Shown: positions 1 to 8,929, counted from the stretch's first letter. The stretch is 9,035 nucleotides of DNA from JAGLCY01 sp965369705 (GCA_965369705.1 CBDURF010000140.1:1-9035), one strand, 5' to 3'. A program made the numbers and translations. Notes: a model not told the origin generated them from the sequence alone.

Positions 1-24
1 GGGGGAGTAGGAAATCGCGGACAT
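1..24 (-). CDS. Start of an unidentified gene, cut by the left edge
   Basis: Only the first eight codons are in the window, reading MSAISYSP from an ATG at 22-24. The start is supported by a strong Shine-Dalgarno sequence, AGGAGG, on the minus strand (complement of 31-36), six bases before the ATG, and by an AT-rich upstream region with promoter-like hexamers. It lies 323 bases beyond the lpdA stop, on the same strand, and probably has its own promoter rather than being part of the PDH operon. No function can be assigned from eight residues. Confidence 0.6.
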
Positions 25-30
25 GATGAT

Positions 31-36
31 CCTCCT
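31..36 (-). promoter_or_regulatory. Ribosome binding site of the left-edge gene
   Basis: The minus strand reads AGGAGG, then ATCATC, then ATG. This near-consensus site, six bases from the start codon, is the main evidence that a gene begins at position 24. Confidence 0.6.
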
Positions 37-61
37 GATTGGGTTTTCGGGAGGTGCAATC

Positions 62-90
62 AATATACGAACAAAAGACGAAAACAGCAA
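62..90 (-). promoter_or_regulatory. Candidate sigma-70-type promoter for the left-edge gene
   Basis: On the minus strand a TTGCTG hexamer (85-90) and a TATATT hexamer (62-67) are separated by exactly 17 bases. The -10 matches the E. coli consensus at five of six positions; the -35 keeps only the TTG core. Transcription would start near position 55, giving a leader of about 30 bases before the ATG at 24. A second, weaker pair, TTGTTG (138-143) and TAAAAT (115-120), also 17 bases apart, lies further upstream. Both are pattern matches only. Confidence 0.45.
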
Positions 91-170
91 GGAAAAATCG
101 TGATAATCCCAAATATTTTAATTACTTGCCAAACACCCAACAAAACGATAACAAGTGTTCAAATGGGGGT

Positions 171-206
171 GCGATATGAGCGATAATAGCGATAAGAGCG
201 ATACGG
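171..206. repeat. Short 9-bp tandem repeat (GCGATA-based), four units
   Basis: Four consecutive 9-base units begin GCGATA, at 171, 180, 189 and 198; the last three bases of each differ (TGA, ATA, AGA, CGG). Two more diverged units may follow to 224. Read on the plus strand from the ATG at 176 they would encode Ser-Asp-X triplets, but the reading frame continues into a 22-bp repeat that is not a multiple of three, so coding is unlikely. The tract lies on the AT-rich side of the 22-bp repeat. Confidence 0.6.
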
Positions 207-239
207 CCTATGCGAGCGACGGGACCCGAGCCGTCCCCG

Positions 240-345
240 TTCCGCCCACACCCGATTCCGCCCCATCACCTACCCGGTTCCGCCCCATCACCTACCCGGT
301 TCCGCCCCATCACCCACCCGATCCCGCGCATTGGCAACCACCCGA
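240..345. repeat. 22-bp tandem repeat directly after lpdA
   Basis: Two identical 22-base units (256-277 and 278-299) are followed by a third with two changes (300-321). Each begins TTCCGCCCCATCACC on the plus strand and ends in ACCCGG or ACCCGA. A 16-base shortened unit at 240-255 and a degenerate 24-base unit at 322-345, both ending in CCCGA, extend the tract on either side. The array stops two bases short of the lpdA stop codon (348-350), so it forms the start of the 3' untranslated region of the PDH operon, where it is G-rich on the transcribed sense strand. A unit of 22 is not a multiple of three, which argues against coding. The function is unknown. Confidence 0.85.
295..319 (-). other. 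Potential G-quadruplex in the 3' untranslated region of the PDH operon
   Basis: On the minus strand, which is the RNA sense of the operon, four G-runs of 3, 3, 4 and 3 bases are separated by loops of 1, 4 and 7 bases. This satisfies the common G3+N1-7 rule. The motif spans the second and third 22-bp repeat units, about 30 bases beyond the lpdA stop. Neighbouring units contain further G-runs but with an 8-base loop, just outside the rule. Whether it folds is untested. Confidence 0.5.
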
Positions 346-347
346 TT

Positions 348-1754
348 TCAGGGCTTGAACAGCATTTCCGCGGCTTCGTAGATCGTCTCGGACAGCGTGG
401 GATGGGGATGGATCGTGCCGCGTAGATCCGACGCCACCGCGGCCATCTCGATCGCCAGCACTCCTTCGGCGATCAGTTCGCCGGCCCCGGGACCGGCGAC
501 CGCCACGCCCAGCACGCGTTCGGTGTCCGGATCGACGATCAGTTTGGTGATGCCGTCATCGCGGCCCAGAGTCAGGGTGCGCCCGACGCCGCGCCAGGGC
601 AGCTTGGCGGTTTTGACCTTGCGTTTGGCCGCGCGGGCTTCGGTTTCGGTGATGCCGCACCAGGCGATTTCTGGATCAGTGAACACGACCGCGGGAATGG
701 CCCGGGGATCGTACACGGCCTTGCGCCCGGCGGCGGCCTCGGCGGCCACGTTGGCCTCACCGTATGCCTTGTGGGCGAGCATGGGTTCGCCGGCGATATC
801 CCCGATGGCGAAGATGTTCTTCTCGGCGGTGCGGCGCTGCCCATCGACCTTCACGAAGCCTTTTTCGTCGAGTTTCACCCCCGTGTTTTCAAGGCCGAGG
901 TTCTCCGTGTTGGGCCGCCGGCCGATGGCCACCAGCACCTTGGCGAATTTCTGTTTGGTCTGCTCGCCTTTCTTGTTCTCCAAGGTGACTTGAACGCTGG
1001 TTTTGAGCTCCTTCAGCCCCGCTACCTTGGTGTTGAGCATGATGGACTCGAACTTGACGTCCAACCGCCTCTTCAACACCGAGACCAGGTCGCGATCGCA
1101 CCCCGGCAGCAATCCGTTCGTCATTTCCACCACTGAGACCTTGCTGCCCATCGCCTGATAGGCTGAACCCAATTCCAGGCCGATATAACCGCCCCCGACC
1201 ACCAGCAGGGTGGCGGGCACCTCCAAAAGGTCCAAAGCGCCTGTCGAATCAAAAATGCGTTCACTGCCCGCCTCTACTCCCGGCAGCATGATGGGTCGGG
1301 AGCCGGTGGCCAGGATGGCCTGCTCGAATTTCATCTCCCCCCGGGATCCGTCGATCCCGGTCACGCTGAGAGTGCCGGCGTTCTTGAACTGCGCCATGCC
1401 GCGAACGTAGGTCAATTTCTTGTGCCGGACCTTCATGCCCAGGCCGTCGGTCAGCTTGACGACGATCTCCTCTTTCCAGGCGCGCACCTTGTCCACGTCG
1501 ATCTTCGGTTTGGCGAAGGTCACGCCGATGTCGGCGGCTTCTTCGGCTTCGCTGACCAGTTTGGCCACGTGCAACAGGGCTTTGGACGGTATGCAGCCCC
1601 GGTGCAGACAAACGCCGCCGGGGTTGGCTTCGGGATCGATCAGGGTCACCTGCAGGCCCAGTTCGGCAGCCTTGAAGGCGGCGACGTAACCGCCGGGACC
1701 CGCACCGATGACGACGAGTTGGGCGCTCGAGGGGATGGCTGTCTTTTCGCTCAT
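348..1754 (-). CDS. lpdA: Dihydrolipoyl dehydrogenase (E3)
   Basis: This 468-residue flavoprotein re-oxidises the dihydrolipoyl group of the E2 subunit and passes the electrons through FAD to NAD+; it acts in the cytoplasm as the third enzyme of pyruvate dehydrogenase. The FAD-binding motif GAGPGG is at residues 17-22. The redox-active disulfide is C49/C54 in GGVCLHRGCIPSK. The NAD-binding motif VVGGGYIGLELG lies near residue 185, a second FAD motif (IGDIAGEPMLAH) near 318, and the C-terminal dimer domain carries the active-site pair H451 and E456 in HPHPTLSE. Length and domain order are normal for the family. The gene starts four bases after the aceF stop, and its ribosome binding site (AAGGGG) lies within the last aceF codons, so translation is probably coupled. 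The two residues between the cysteines that are usually Asn-Val are His-Arg here. E3 can also serve other 2-oxo acid dehydrogenases, but its place makes PDH the main partner. Confidence 0.97.
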   Translation of the reverse strand: MSEKTAIPSSAQLVVIGAGPGGYVAAFKAAELGLQVTLIDPEANPGGVCLHRGCIPSKALLHVAKLVSEAEEAADIGVTFAKPKIDVDKVRAWKEEIVVKLTDGLGMKVRHKKLTYVRGMAQFKNAGTLSVTGIDGSRGEMKFEQAILATGSRPIMLPGVEAGSERIFDSTGALDLLEVPATLLVVGGGYIGLELGSAYQAMGSKVSVVEMTNGLLPGCDRDLVSVLKRRLDVKFESIMLNTKVAGLKELKTSVQVTLENKKGEQTKQKFAKVLVAIGRRPNTENLGLENTGVKLDEKGFVKVDGQRRTAEKNIFAIGDIAGEPMLAHKAYGEANVAAEAAAGRKAVYDPRAIPAVVFTDPEIAWCGITETEARAAKRKVKTAKLPWRGVGRTLTLGRDDGITKLIVDPDTERVLGVAVAGPGAGELIAEGVLAIEMAAVASDLRGTIHPHPTLSETIYEAAEMLFKP

Positions 1755-1758
1755 GGGG

Positions 1759-3114
1759 CTACCCCTTCATCACGAGGTTGATGGGTTTTTCGATGGCCTG
1801 GCAGATCCAGCGCAGGAAGCGCGCGCCGTCGGCCCCGTCGATCACCCGGTGGTCGTAGGTCAGAGACAAGGGCATCACCAGGTGGGGATTGAACTGGCCG
1901 TCGTCCCACACGGGTTCGGTCGTGGCGCGTGATACTCCCAGGATCGCCACCTGCGGGGCGTAGACGATGGGTGTAAAGGCCGTCCCGCCGATGCCGCCGA
2001 GGTTGCTGATGGTGAACGAGCCGCCTTCCAGATCCGCTGGGCTGATGCGCCGTTCGCGCGTCTTGGCCGCGGTTTCGTTCAGCTCCACCGCCAGGGTTTC
2101 GATGCCCTTGCGGTCGGCGTCGCGGATGACCGGCACCAGCAGGCCGCTGGGCGTGTCCACCGCCACCCCGATGTGCACGTAATCCTTGAGAATCAACTCC
2201 TTGCGGGCTAGGTCGAGACTGCTGTTGAACTGGGGGAAAGCCCGCAGCGCCGCGGCGCAGACCTTGACCAGGATGGCCGTCATGGTCAGTTTCCCCTCTG
2301 GGTTGACTTTGCGGTTGAATTCCTTGCGGAAGGCCTCCAGTTCGGTGATGTCGGTCTTGTCGTATTGGGTGACCATGGGAATGGTCGACCAGGCGTAGCT
2401 CATGGCGTCGGCAGTGATCGACCGCACCTTCGACAGCGGTTCCTGGGTCACGCCGCCCCACTTGGTGAAGTCGGGCAGGGGCCGCTGGGCGTGCAGACCG
2501 GGGAACTCGGCCGACACCACCGGGGCAGGACCGCCGCCGGTGATGCGCTGCATGGTCTCCCGCACGAACACCCGCACGTCCTCTTCGCTGATGCGACTGC
2601 CCGGGCCGGTTCCCTGCACCTGGTAGATGTCCACGCCGAGATCGCGGGCCAGCCGCCTGACCGAAGGCGCTGCCGGGGCGACCCGCTCGCCATCGCGCAC
2701 GGTAGTCAGATCGATATCGGGAGCCGGCGTGGGCGCGATGGCCACGGCCGGGGGAGCCGGCTCGACAACGGGCGCCGGGGCCGTGGGCGTCGCCGCAGGC
2801 TCGGGTTCCGGAGCCGGTTCAACAGGCGATTCAGCAGCCGGCTCCTCGGGGGGGACCGGCGCGGTGGTCGGTTCCCCACCGGGCTCTCCCATCATGATTA
2901 CCGCGCCGACGGACACGGTGTTCCCTTCGGACACCAGGATCTCGGTGATGACGCCGTCGAAGGGGGAGGGGATGGCCACCACGGCCTTGTCCGTTTCCAT
3001 TTCGAGAAGGGTCTGGTCGGCCTCGACCTTGTCGCCCACGGCGACCGACACGGAAATGACCATTCCTTCGGTCACACCCTCCGACACTTCGGGTACGCGA
3101 ATCTCCTGTGCCAT
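1759..3114 (-). CDS. aceF: Dihydrolipoyllysine acetyltransferase (PDH E2)
   Basis: This is the core subunit of pyruvate dehydrogenase: it accepts the acetyl group from AceE on a lipoyl arm and transfers it to CoA. Using the ATG at 3114 the product has 451 residues. Residues 2-76 form one lipoyl domain, with the modified lysine K43 in ETDKAVV. A flexible linker rich in Pro, Ala and Glu follows (about 78-135), then the peripheral-subunit-binding domain (about 147-183, with PSVRRLARDLGVD) and the catalytic domain (about 222-451), ending in the acetyltransferase signature HRVIDG with H422 and D426. E. coli AceF has three lipoyl domains; this has one. An ATG at 3120 is also in frame, but AAAGG abuts it directly, whereas the ATG at 3114 has proper six-base spacing and gives the usual MAQEIRVPEV N-terminus. 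The gene lies 40 bases after aceE and 4 before lpdA. Confidence 0.95.
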   Translation of the reverse strand: MAQEIRVPEVSEGVTEGMVISVSVAVGDKVEADQTLLEMETDKAVVAIPSPFDGVITEILVSEGNTVSVGAVIMMGEPGGEPTTAPVPPEEPAAESPVEPAPEPEPAATPTAPAPVVEPAPPAVAIAPTPAPDIDLTTVRDGERVAPAAPSVRRLARDLGVDIYQVQGTGPGSRISEEDVRVFVRETMQRITGGGPAPVVSAEFPGLHAQRPLPDFTKWGGVTQEPLSKVRSITADAMSYAWSTIPMVTQYDKTDITELEAFRKEFNRKVNPEGKLTMTAILVKVCAAALRAFPQFNSSLDLARKELILKDYVHIGVAVDTPSGLLVPVIRDADRKGIETLAVELNETAAKTRERRISPADLEGGSFTISNLGGIGGTAFTPIVYAPQVAILGVSRATTEPVWDDGQFNPHLVMPLSLTYDHRVIDGADGARFLRWICQAIEKPINLVMKG

Positions 3115-3120
3115 GATCAT

Positions 3121-3126
3121 CCTTTC
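3121..3126 (-). promoter_or_regulatory. Ribosome binding site deciding the aceF start
   Basis: The minus strand reads GAAAGG, then ATGATC, then ATGGCA. The site is six bases before the second ATG (3114) but has no spacing at all from the first (3120), so the second is preferred. Confidence 0.6.
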
Positions 3127-3154
3127 GGGGCCCGGCCCGGCCGAGCGTACTCCC

Positions 3155-5851
<2,697 letters not shown>

Positions 5852-5899
5852 CGGTTCCTGACTCCCGTGAAGTTGAATTCGATAACTGATTTCGCCCCA

Positions 5900-5927
5900 A
5901 GGATAAGGTGTTTCGTTCCGCCGTCAA
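5900..5927 (-). promoter_or_regulatory. Candidate promoter of the aceE-aceF-lpdA operon
   Basis: On the minus strand TTGACG (5922-5927, five of six to the -35 consensus) is followed after 16 bases by TATCCT (5900-5905, four of six to the -10). Transcription would start near 5893, leaving a leader of about 40 bases before the aceE ATG. It lies between the terminator of the upstream gene and aceE, where a promoter is required. This is a pattern match only. Confidence 0.5.
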
Positions 5928-5953
5928 CCACAGGAGTCCAAGTTTGGGGGAAT

Positions 5954-5963
5954 TGATATATCA
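5954..5963. promoter_or_regulatory. Perfect 10-bp palindrome upstream of the PDH promoter
   Basis: TGATATATCA is a perfect inverted repeat about 27 bases upstream of the proposed -35 element of the PDH operon. Its position would suit an operator or activator site. It does not resemble the E. coli PdhR site (ATTGGT-N3-ACCAAT), and a 10-bp AT-rich palindrome may arise by chance. Confidence 0.25.
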
Positions 5964-6012
5964 GATCTTTCCGTCGCGGCGAAACACTGCGGGAGGTCCC
6001 AGAACGGAGTAC

Positions 6013-6044
6013 AAAAAAAACGGCCCGGCGGATGCCGGGCCGTT
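6013..6044 (-). terminator. Intrinsic terminator of the S9 peptidase-SRPBCC unit
   Basis: A perfect 9-bp GC-rich stem, CGGCCCGGC (6021-6029) with GCCGGGCCG (6034-6042), closes a four-base loop; two A-T pairs extend it. On the minus strand it is followed by eight T residues (complement of 6013-6020). It lies about 20 bases after the stop of the SRPBCC gene and works only in the minus direction, separating that unit from the PDH operon promoter. Confidence 0.92.
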
Positions 6045-6065
6045 GAATTTGAGCAATTCCAGTCC

Positions 6066-6620
6066 TTAACCCTCCACCGCCGTGCTGTCCGACCTTTCGG
6101 AGACCATCTTCAAGCCCGCGAGGCCTTCCTCGAACATGGGCCCGATCAAGGCCGGCATGAGGAAGCCGAAATACCGAGCCATGATGTTCATGCCGTTGTC
6201 GCCGGTCATGGTCCAGACAACTTCGGTGCCCTGCGTGACCGGCCGGTACTGCAGGGTCCCCGTCGACTCGTAGGTGTTCCGGTCGAAGGCCATGTCGTAG
6301 GCGATGCCCCAGGCCGGGTCGCAACGGGTGAAGGTCAGACGGCCGTTGCTGGAATCTCCCTGCCAGGTCTGGCTGGCGCCGGCCCCGGTAGTCTTGGACC
6401 CGAGGGTCACGACCAGGTTCGGATCATCCTTCAACCAGGGTGTCCATTCGGGCCACCGGGTCAGATCCCCGATGAATTCATGGATGTGCTCCGGCGGGGC
6501 CTTGATGATCACCGATTTTGAGACCTCGAAGGTGCTCGGCAGCAGGAAGCCCACGATCACCACCAAAAGAGTGGCGGCGCCGATCCCGAGGCCGATGCGG
6601 GCGAAAATCTTCGACGGCAT
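6066..6620 (-). CDS. Membrane-anchored SRPBCC (START-like) family protein
   Basis: The 184-residue product has one N-terminal membrane segment (about residues 8-27, IGLGIGAATLLVVIVGFLLP) preceded by K4 and R8, so by the positive-inside rule the rest should lie outside the cytoplasmic membrane. From about residue 31 it resembles the SRPBCC / polyketide cyclase-like fold, with the characteristic opening FEVSKSVIIKAPPEHIHEFIGDLTRWPEWTPW. Members of this superfamily bind hydrophobic ligands in a deep cavity; the ligand and any catalytic role here cannot be predicted. The ATG is preceded by GGAAAGG eight bases upstream. The gene starts 23 bases after the S9 peptidase stop with no terminator between, so the two are probably co-transcribed, and an intrinsic terminator follows. 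A functional link to the peptidase is possible but not shown. Confidence 0.85.
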   Translation of the reverse strand: MPSKIFARIGLGIGAATLLVVIVGFLLPSTFEVSKSVIIKAPPEHIHEFIGDLTRWPEWTPWLKDDPNLVVTLGSKTTGAGASQTWQGDSSNGRLTFTRCDPAWGIAYDMAFDRNTYESTGTLQYRPVTQGTEVVWTMTGDNGMNIMARYFGFLMPALIGPMFEEGLAGLKMVSERSDSTAVEG

Positions 6621-6643
6621 TCAGCAAACCTTTCCGTCAGTGG

Positions 6644-8740
6644 CTAATCGATCCAGCGGGTGAGCCAGGCCATGACCTCGTTGTGCCACTGGATCGAGTT
6701 TTGGGGCTGCAGCACCCAGTGGTTCTCGTCCGGGTAATACAGCAACCGGGCAGGAACGCCTTGCCGTCGCAGCGCCGTGAAGGTACTCAGGCCCTGGGTG
6801 TCGACCACGCGATAGTCCAGTGCTCCGTGCACAACCAGGGTCGGTACGTGCCAGTTCTGCACGTAATCAGCGGGATTATGGGTCCCGTAGCCGCTGCCCT
6901 CGGCCCACGGTGTGCCGCCGTGTTCCCACTCGGGGAACCACAGTTCCTCGGTGTCATAGTAGGCCATGCGCTCGTCGAGGTTGCCGTCGTGGGTCACGAA
7001 GGCCCTGAAGTTCCGGGCGAAGGGCTGGCCGTGCATCCAGTTGATCAGGTAGGCGCCGTAGCTGGCCCCGGCCGCCACGACCTTGTCACCGTCCATCCAG
7101 TCATACTTCTCGAGTGCGGCCGCGAGACCCTTCTCCAGATCCTCGAGGGGACGGTCGCCCCAGTGTCCGCTGATCGCGTCGGTGAACTCCTGACCATAGC
7201 CGGTGGAGCCGTGGAAATCGACGGCCACGGTGGTGAATCCGGCGCCGACGTAGGCCTGGGGATTCCAGCGGTAGTGGAAGTCGTTGCCGAAGCTGCCCTG
7301 GGGTCCGCCGTGGACCAGGAAGGTCACGGGCCAATTATGTCCGGAGGCGGCCTTCTCTTCGGTCCAGTCGTAGGGTTTGACGACGTAGGCGTAAACCGTC
7401 TCGTCGTTCCAACCGGCGAACGTGAATTGCTCGGGTTCGCCCATCAAGGTGGCCGCCAGCTTTTCGCCGTTGAAATCGGTGATCTGCTTGAGGCCCCTGC
7501 CACTGGTCTGGATGGTGAACAGCTCGGTGGGCGATTTGAGACTCTGCTGCCCGAACAACAGGGCGCCCTTGAGCAAGTTCAGGCTGAAATTGCGGCCCAT
7601 CGTCTGGATTATGGTCGCCTTGCCCGACTTGACATCAATCTTGAAGATCGATCGCTGACCTAGATAACCGGCCGTGGCGTAGATGGTTCTGCCGTTTCCG
7701 GAGAACTTCAGGCCGTGGGGGCTGAGGCCCAGGTCTTTGTAGGTGAAGTCGATGCGGCGGCTTTCGCCGGTGGCCCAGTTCATCATCTCGATGTGGAAAC
7801 GGTCGGCCTCGAAATTGGGTCGATCCATGGCCAGGTAGCAGAGTGTCTTGCCGTCGGGCGTGAACAAGGGCTCGGTGTCCCAGGCTTCGTTGGCCTCGGT
7901 GATACAGCGGATCACGCCCGAACCGTCGGTCGGTACGGCGTACAGATCGTAGTCGGTGCTCCAGGCCGGCTCGCTGCCGGGCAGGATCTTGGCCGTGAAC
8001 ACGATCTCGGCGCCGTCGGGACTGACGGCGATTTCCTCCATACCGCCCCAGGGACGGGTGGGCACGTCGGTATCCAGGTCGGGCATCAGGTCCACGGGTT
8101 CACCCTTGGGATCCTTGCCCGCCAGCAGGAACAGGTGGCTGCGCTTGCCGTCCTCCCAGGTGTCCCAGTGCCGGAACATCAACTCGTCGTAGATCATGCC
8201 CGTGGTCGGGTCGTCGGCCTTCTCCTTGTCACGGTCGATGGTGCCTTGGATACCCAGGCCGGGATAGACATCCATCGTGAACAGGAAGCTGTGAAGCGCG
8301 GGCACTACCTCGAGGTTGCTGATGTCCAGGGGCTGGTCAGTGATCTGCCGGGCCTCGCCGCCGCCCGGATCGATGTTCCAGATCTGCGAACTGCCGCCAC
8401 GGGTGGACAGGAAAAAGATGGTCCCGTTAAGGCACCAACGCGGGTTGTAGTCCGCCGCGGGATTGCTGGTCAGGCGTTTGGTCGTCTTGCCGTCGACACT
8501 GGTGACCCAGATGTCGGTCATGCTCTTGTTGACGTCCACATCGGGAGTGCTGACCTGGTAGGCGACCCATTTGCCGTCGGGCGAAACCTGGGGATCGCCG
8601 AGGCGGTCCATGGCCAGCATGTCGTGGACGGAGAAGGGGTGCTGCTCGATGGGTTCGGCAGCGGGTTCGTCGGCGGCGATAGAGGCACCGGTGGCCGTCA
8701 GGGTCAGCAGGCACAGGAAAATGATGGAGCGGATTCGCAA
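6644..8740 (-). CDS. Exported S9 family (prolyl oligopeptidase-like) serine peptidase
   Basis: This 698-residue protein resembles secreted S9 peptidases of the dipeptidyl/acylaminoacyl peptidase type, which cleave short peptides. It starts with a Sec-type signal peptide (RIRSIIFLCLLTLTATGASIA, cleavage likely near residue 22), so it acts in the periplasm or outside. The N-terminal two thirds contain beta-propeller PD40-like repeats, such as DPQVSPDGKWVAY and EEIAVSPDGAEIVF. The C-terminal alpha/beta-hydrolase domain has the full triad: S560 in GASYGAY, D642 in HGALDYRV and H674 in PDENHW, with spacing typical of S9. The start is taken as TTG at 8740, since GGAGGT lies six bases upstream and the signal peptide then begins at residue 1. 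The in-frame ATG at 8839 would add 33 residues before the signal peptide and lies upstream of the predicted promoter. Exact substrate specificity cannot be read from the sequence. The SRPBCC gene follows. Confidence 0.93.
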   Translation of the reverse strand: MRIRSIIFLCLLTLTATGASIAADEPAAEPIEQHPFSVHDMLAMDRLGDPQVSPDGKWVAYQVSTPDVDVNKSMTDIWVTSVDGKTTKRLTSNPAADYNPRWCLNGTIFFLSTRGGSSQIWNIDPGGGEARQITDQPLDISNLEVVPALHSFLFTMDVYPGLGIQGTIDRDKEKADDPTTGMIYDELMFRHWDTWEDGKRSHLFLLAGKDPKGEPVDLMPDLDTDVPTRPWGGMEEIAVSPDGAEIVFTAKILPGSEPAWSTDYDLYAVPTDGSGVIRCITEANEAWDTEPLFTPDGKTLCYLAMDRPNFEADRFHIEMMNWATGESRRIDFTYKDLGLSPHGLKFSGNGRTIYATAGYLGQRSIFKIDVKSGKATIIQTMGRNFSLNLLKGALLFGQQSLKSPTELFTIQTSGRGLKQITDFNGEKLAATLMGEPEQFTFAGWNDETVYAYVVKPYDWTEEKAASGHNWPVTFLVHGGPQGSFGNDFHYRWNPQAYVGAGFTTVAVDFHGSTGYGQEFTDAISGHWGDRPLEDLEKGLAAALEKYDWMDGDKVVAAGASYGAYLINWMHGQPFARNFRAFVTHDGNLDERMAYYDTEELWFPEWEHGGTPWAEGSGYGTHNPADYVQNWHVPTLVVHGALDYRVVDTQGLSTFTALRRQGVPARLLYYPDENHWVLQPQNSIQWHNEVMAWLTRWID

Positions 8741-8746
8741 GGGGCG

Positions 8747-8752
8747 ACCTCC
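8747..8752 (-). promoter_or_regulatory. Ribosome binding site deciding the TTG start of the S9 peptidase
   Basis: The minus strand reads GGAGGT, then CGCCCC, then TTGCGAATC. This near-consensus site with six-base spacing supports TTG initiation at 8740. Confidence 0.75.
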
Positions 8753-8804
8753 GGGGTTGAAAACCTGATCCGGCCGTGCCGGAAGTTTCTGGCGAAGCGG
8801 GGCC

Positions 8805-8834
8805 AATATAGCATTGCGGTGTACCGGATGTAAC
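8805..8834 (-). promoter_or_regulatory. Candidate extended -10 promoter of the S9 peptidase gene
   Basis: On the minus strand TGCTATATT (8805-8813) is an extended -10 element, with TATATT matching five of six consensus bases. GTTACA (8829-8834), 18 bases upstream, matches the -35 at four of six. Transcription would begin near 8798, about 58 bases before the TTG start. The in-frame ATG at 8839 lies upstream of this promoter and would not be in the transcript. Confidence 0.5.
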
Positions 8835-8900
8835 TGCAATGAGAAGGTTGTCCTGGTCGGAAGCCAATGCTTTTGCAGAATAACCCTGCCGAGGGGGCAA

Positions 8901-8929
8901 TTGGCACCAGGAACAATCCGGGTTAAACA
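8901..8929 (+). promoter_or_regulatory. Weak candidate promoter for the right-edge gene
   Basis: TTGGCA (8901-8906, five of six to the -35) is followed after 17 bases by TAAACA (8924-8929), which matches the -10 at only three of six positions. Its placement 40 bases before the ATG at 8969 is suitable. The weak -10 makes this tentative. Confidence 0.25.

Larger units (their letters stand above)
25..239. other. AT-rich non-coding region between lpdA and the left-edge gene
   Basis: No convincing gene lies between the tandem repeat after lpdA and the ATG at 24. Positions 61-160 contain 33 G or C bases out of 100, in sharp contrast to the GC-rich genes around them, which is typical of a promoter region. 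I found no hairpin followed by a T-run on either strand that would pass for an intrinsic terminator. The best inverted repeat is GGGAC at 221-225 with GTCCC at 233-237, only five pairs and without a T-tract. Confidence 0.6.

Noticed and set aside
1..347. CRISPR array suggested by regular repeats
   Set aside because: The repeats are head-to-tail with no unique spacers between them, so they are simple tandem repeats.
155..358. Small plus-strand frame encoding Ser-Asp repeats followed by Pro-rich sequence
   Set aside because: It is built from the 9-bp and 22-bp tandem repeats, which shift frame relative to each other, has only a weak G-run as a ribosome site, and runs into the 3' end of lpdA on the opposite strand.
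3125..3145. GC-rich inverted sequence between aceE and aceF as an attenuator
   Set aside because: It is a short run of GGCC/CCGG repeats without a defined stem-loop and without a T-tract; in GC-rich DNA this is expected by chance.
6518..8833. Two long plus-strand open frames (6518-7663 and 7715-8833) antisense to the S9 peptidase
   Set aside because: They are shadows of the coding strand with the same biased composition and no recognisable motif. The S9 protein has a complete catalytic triad and signal peptide.
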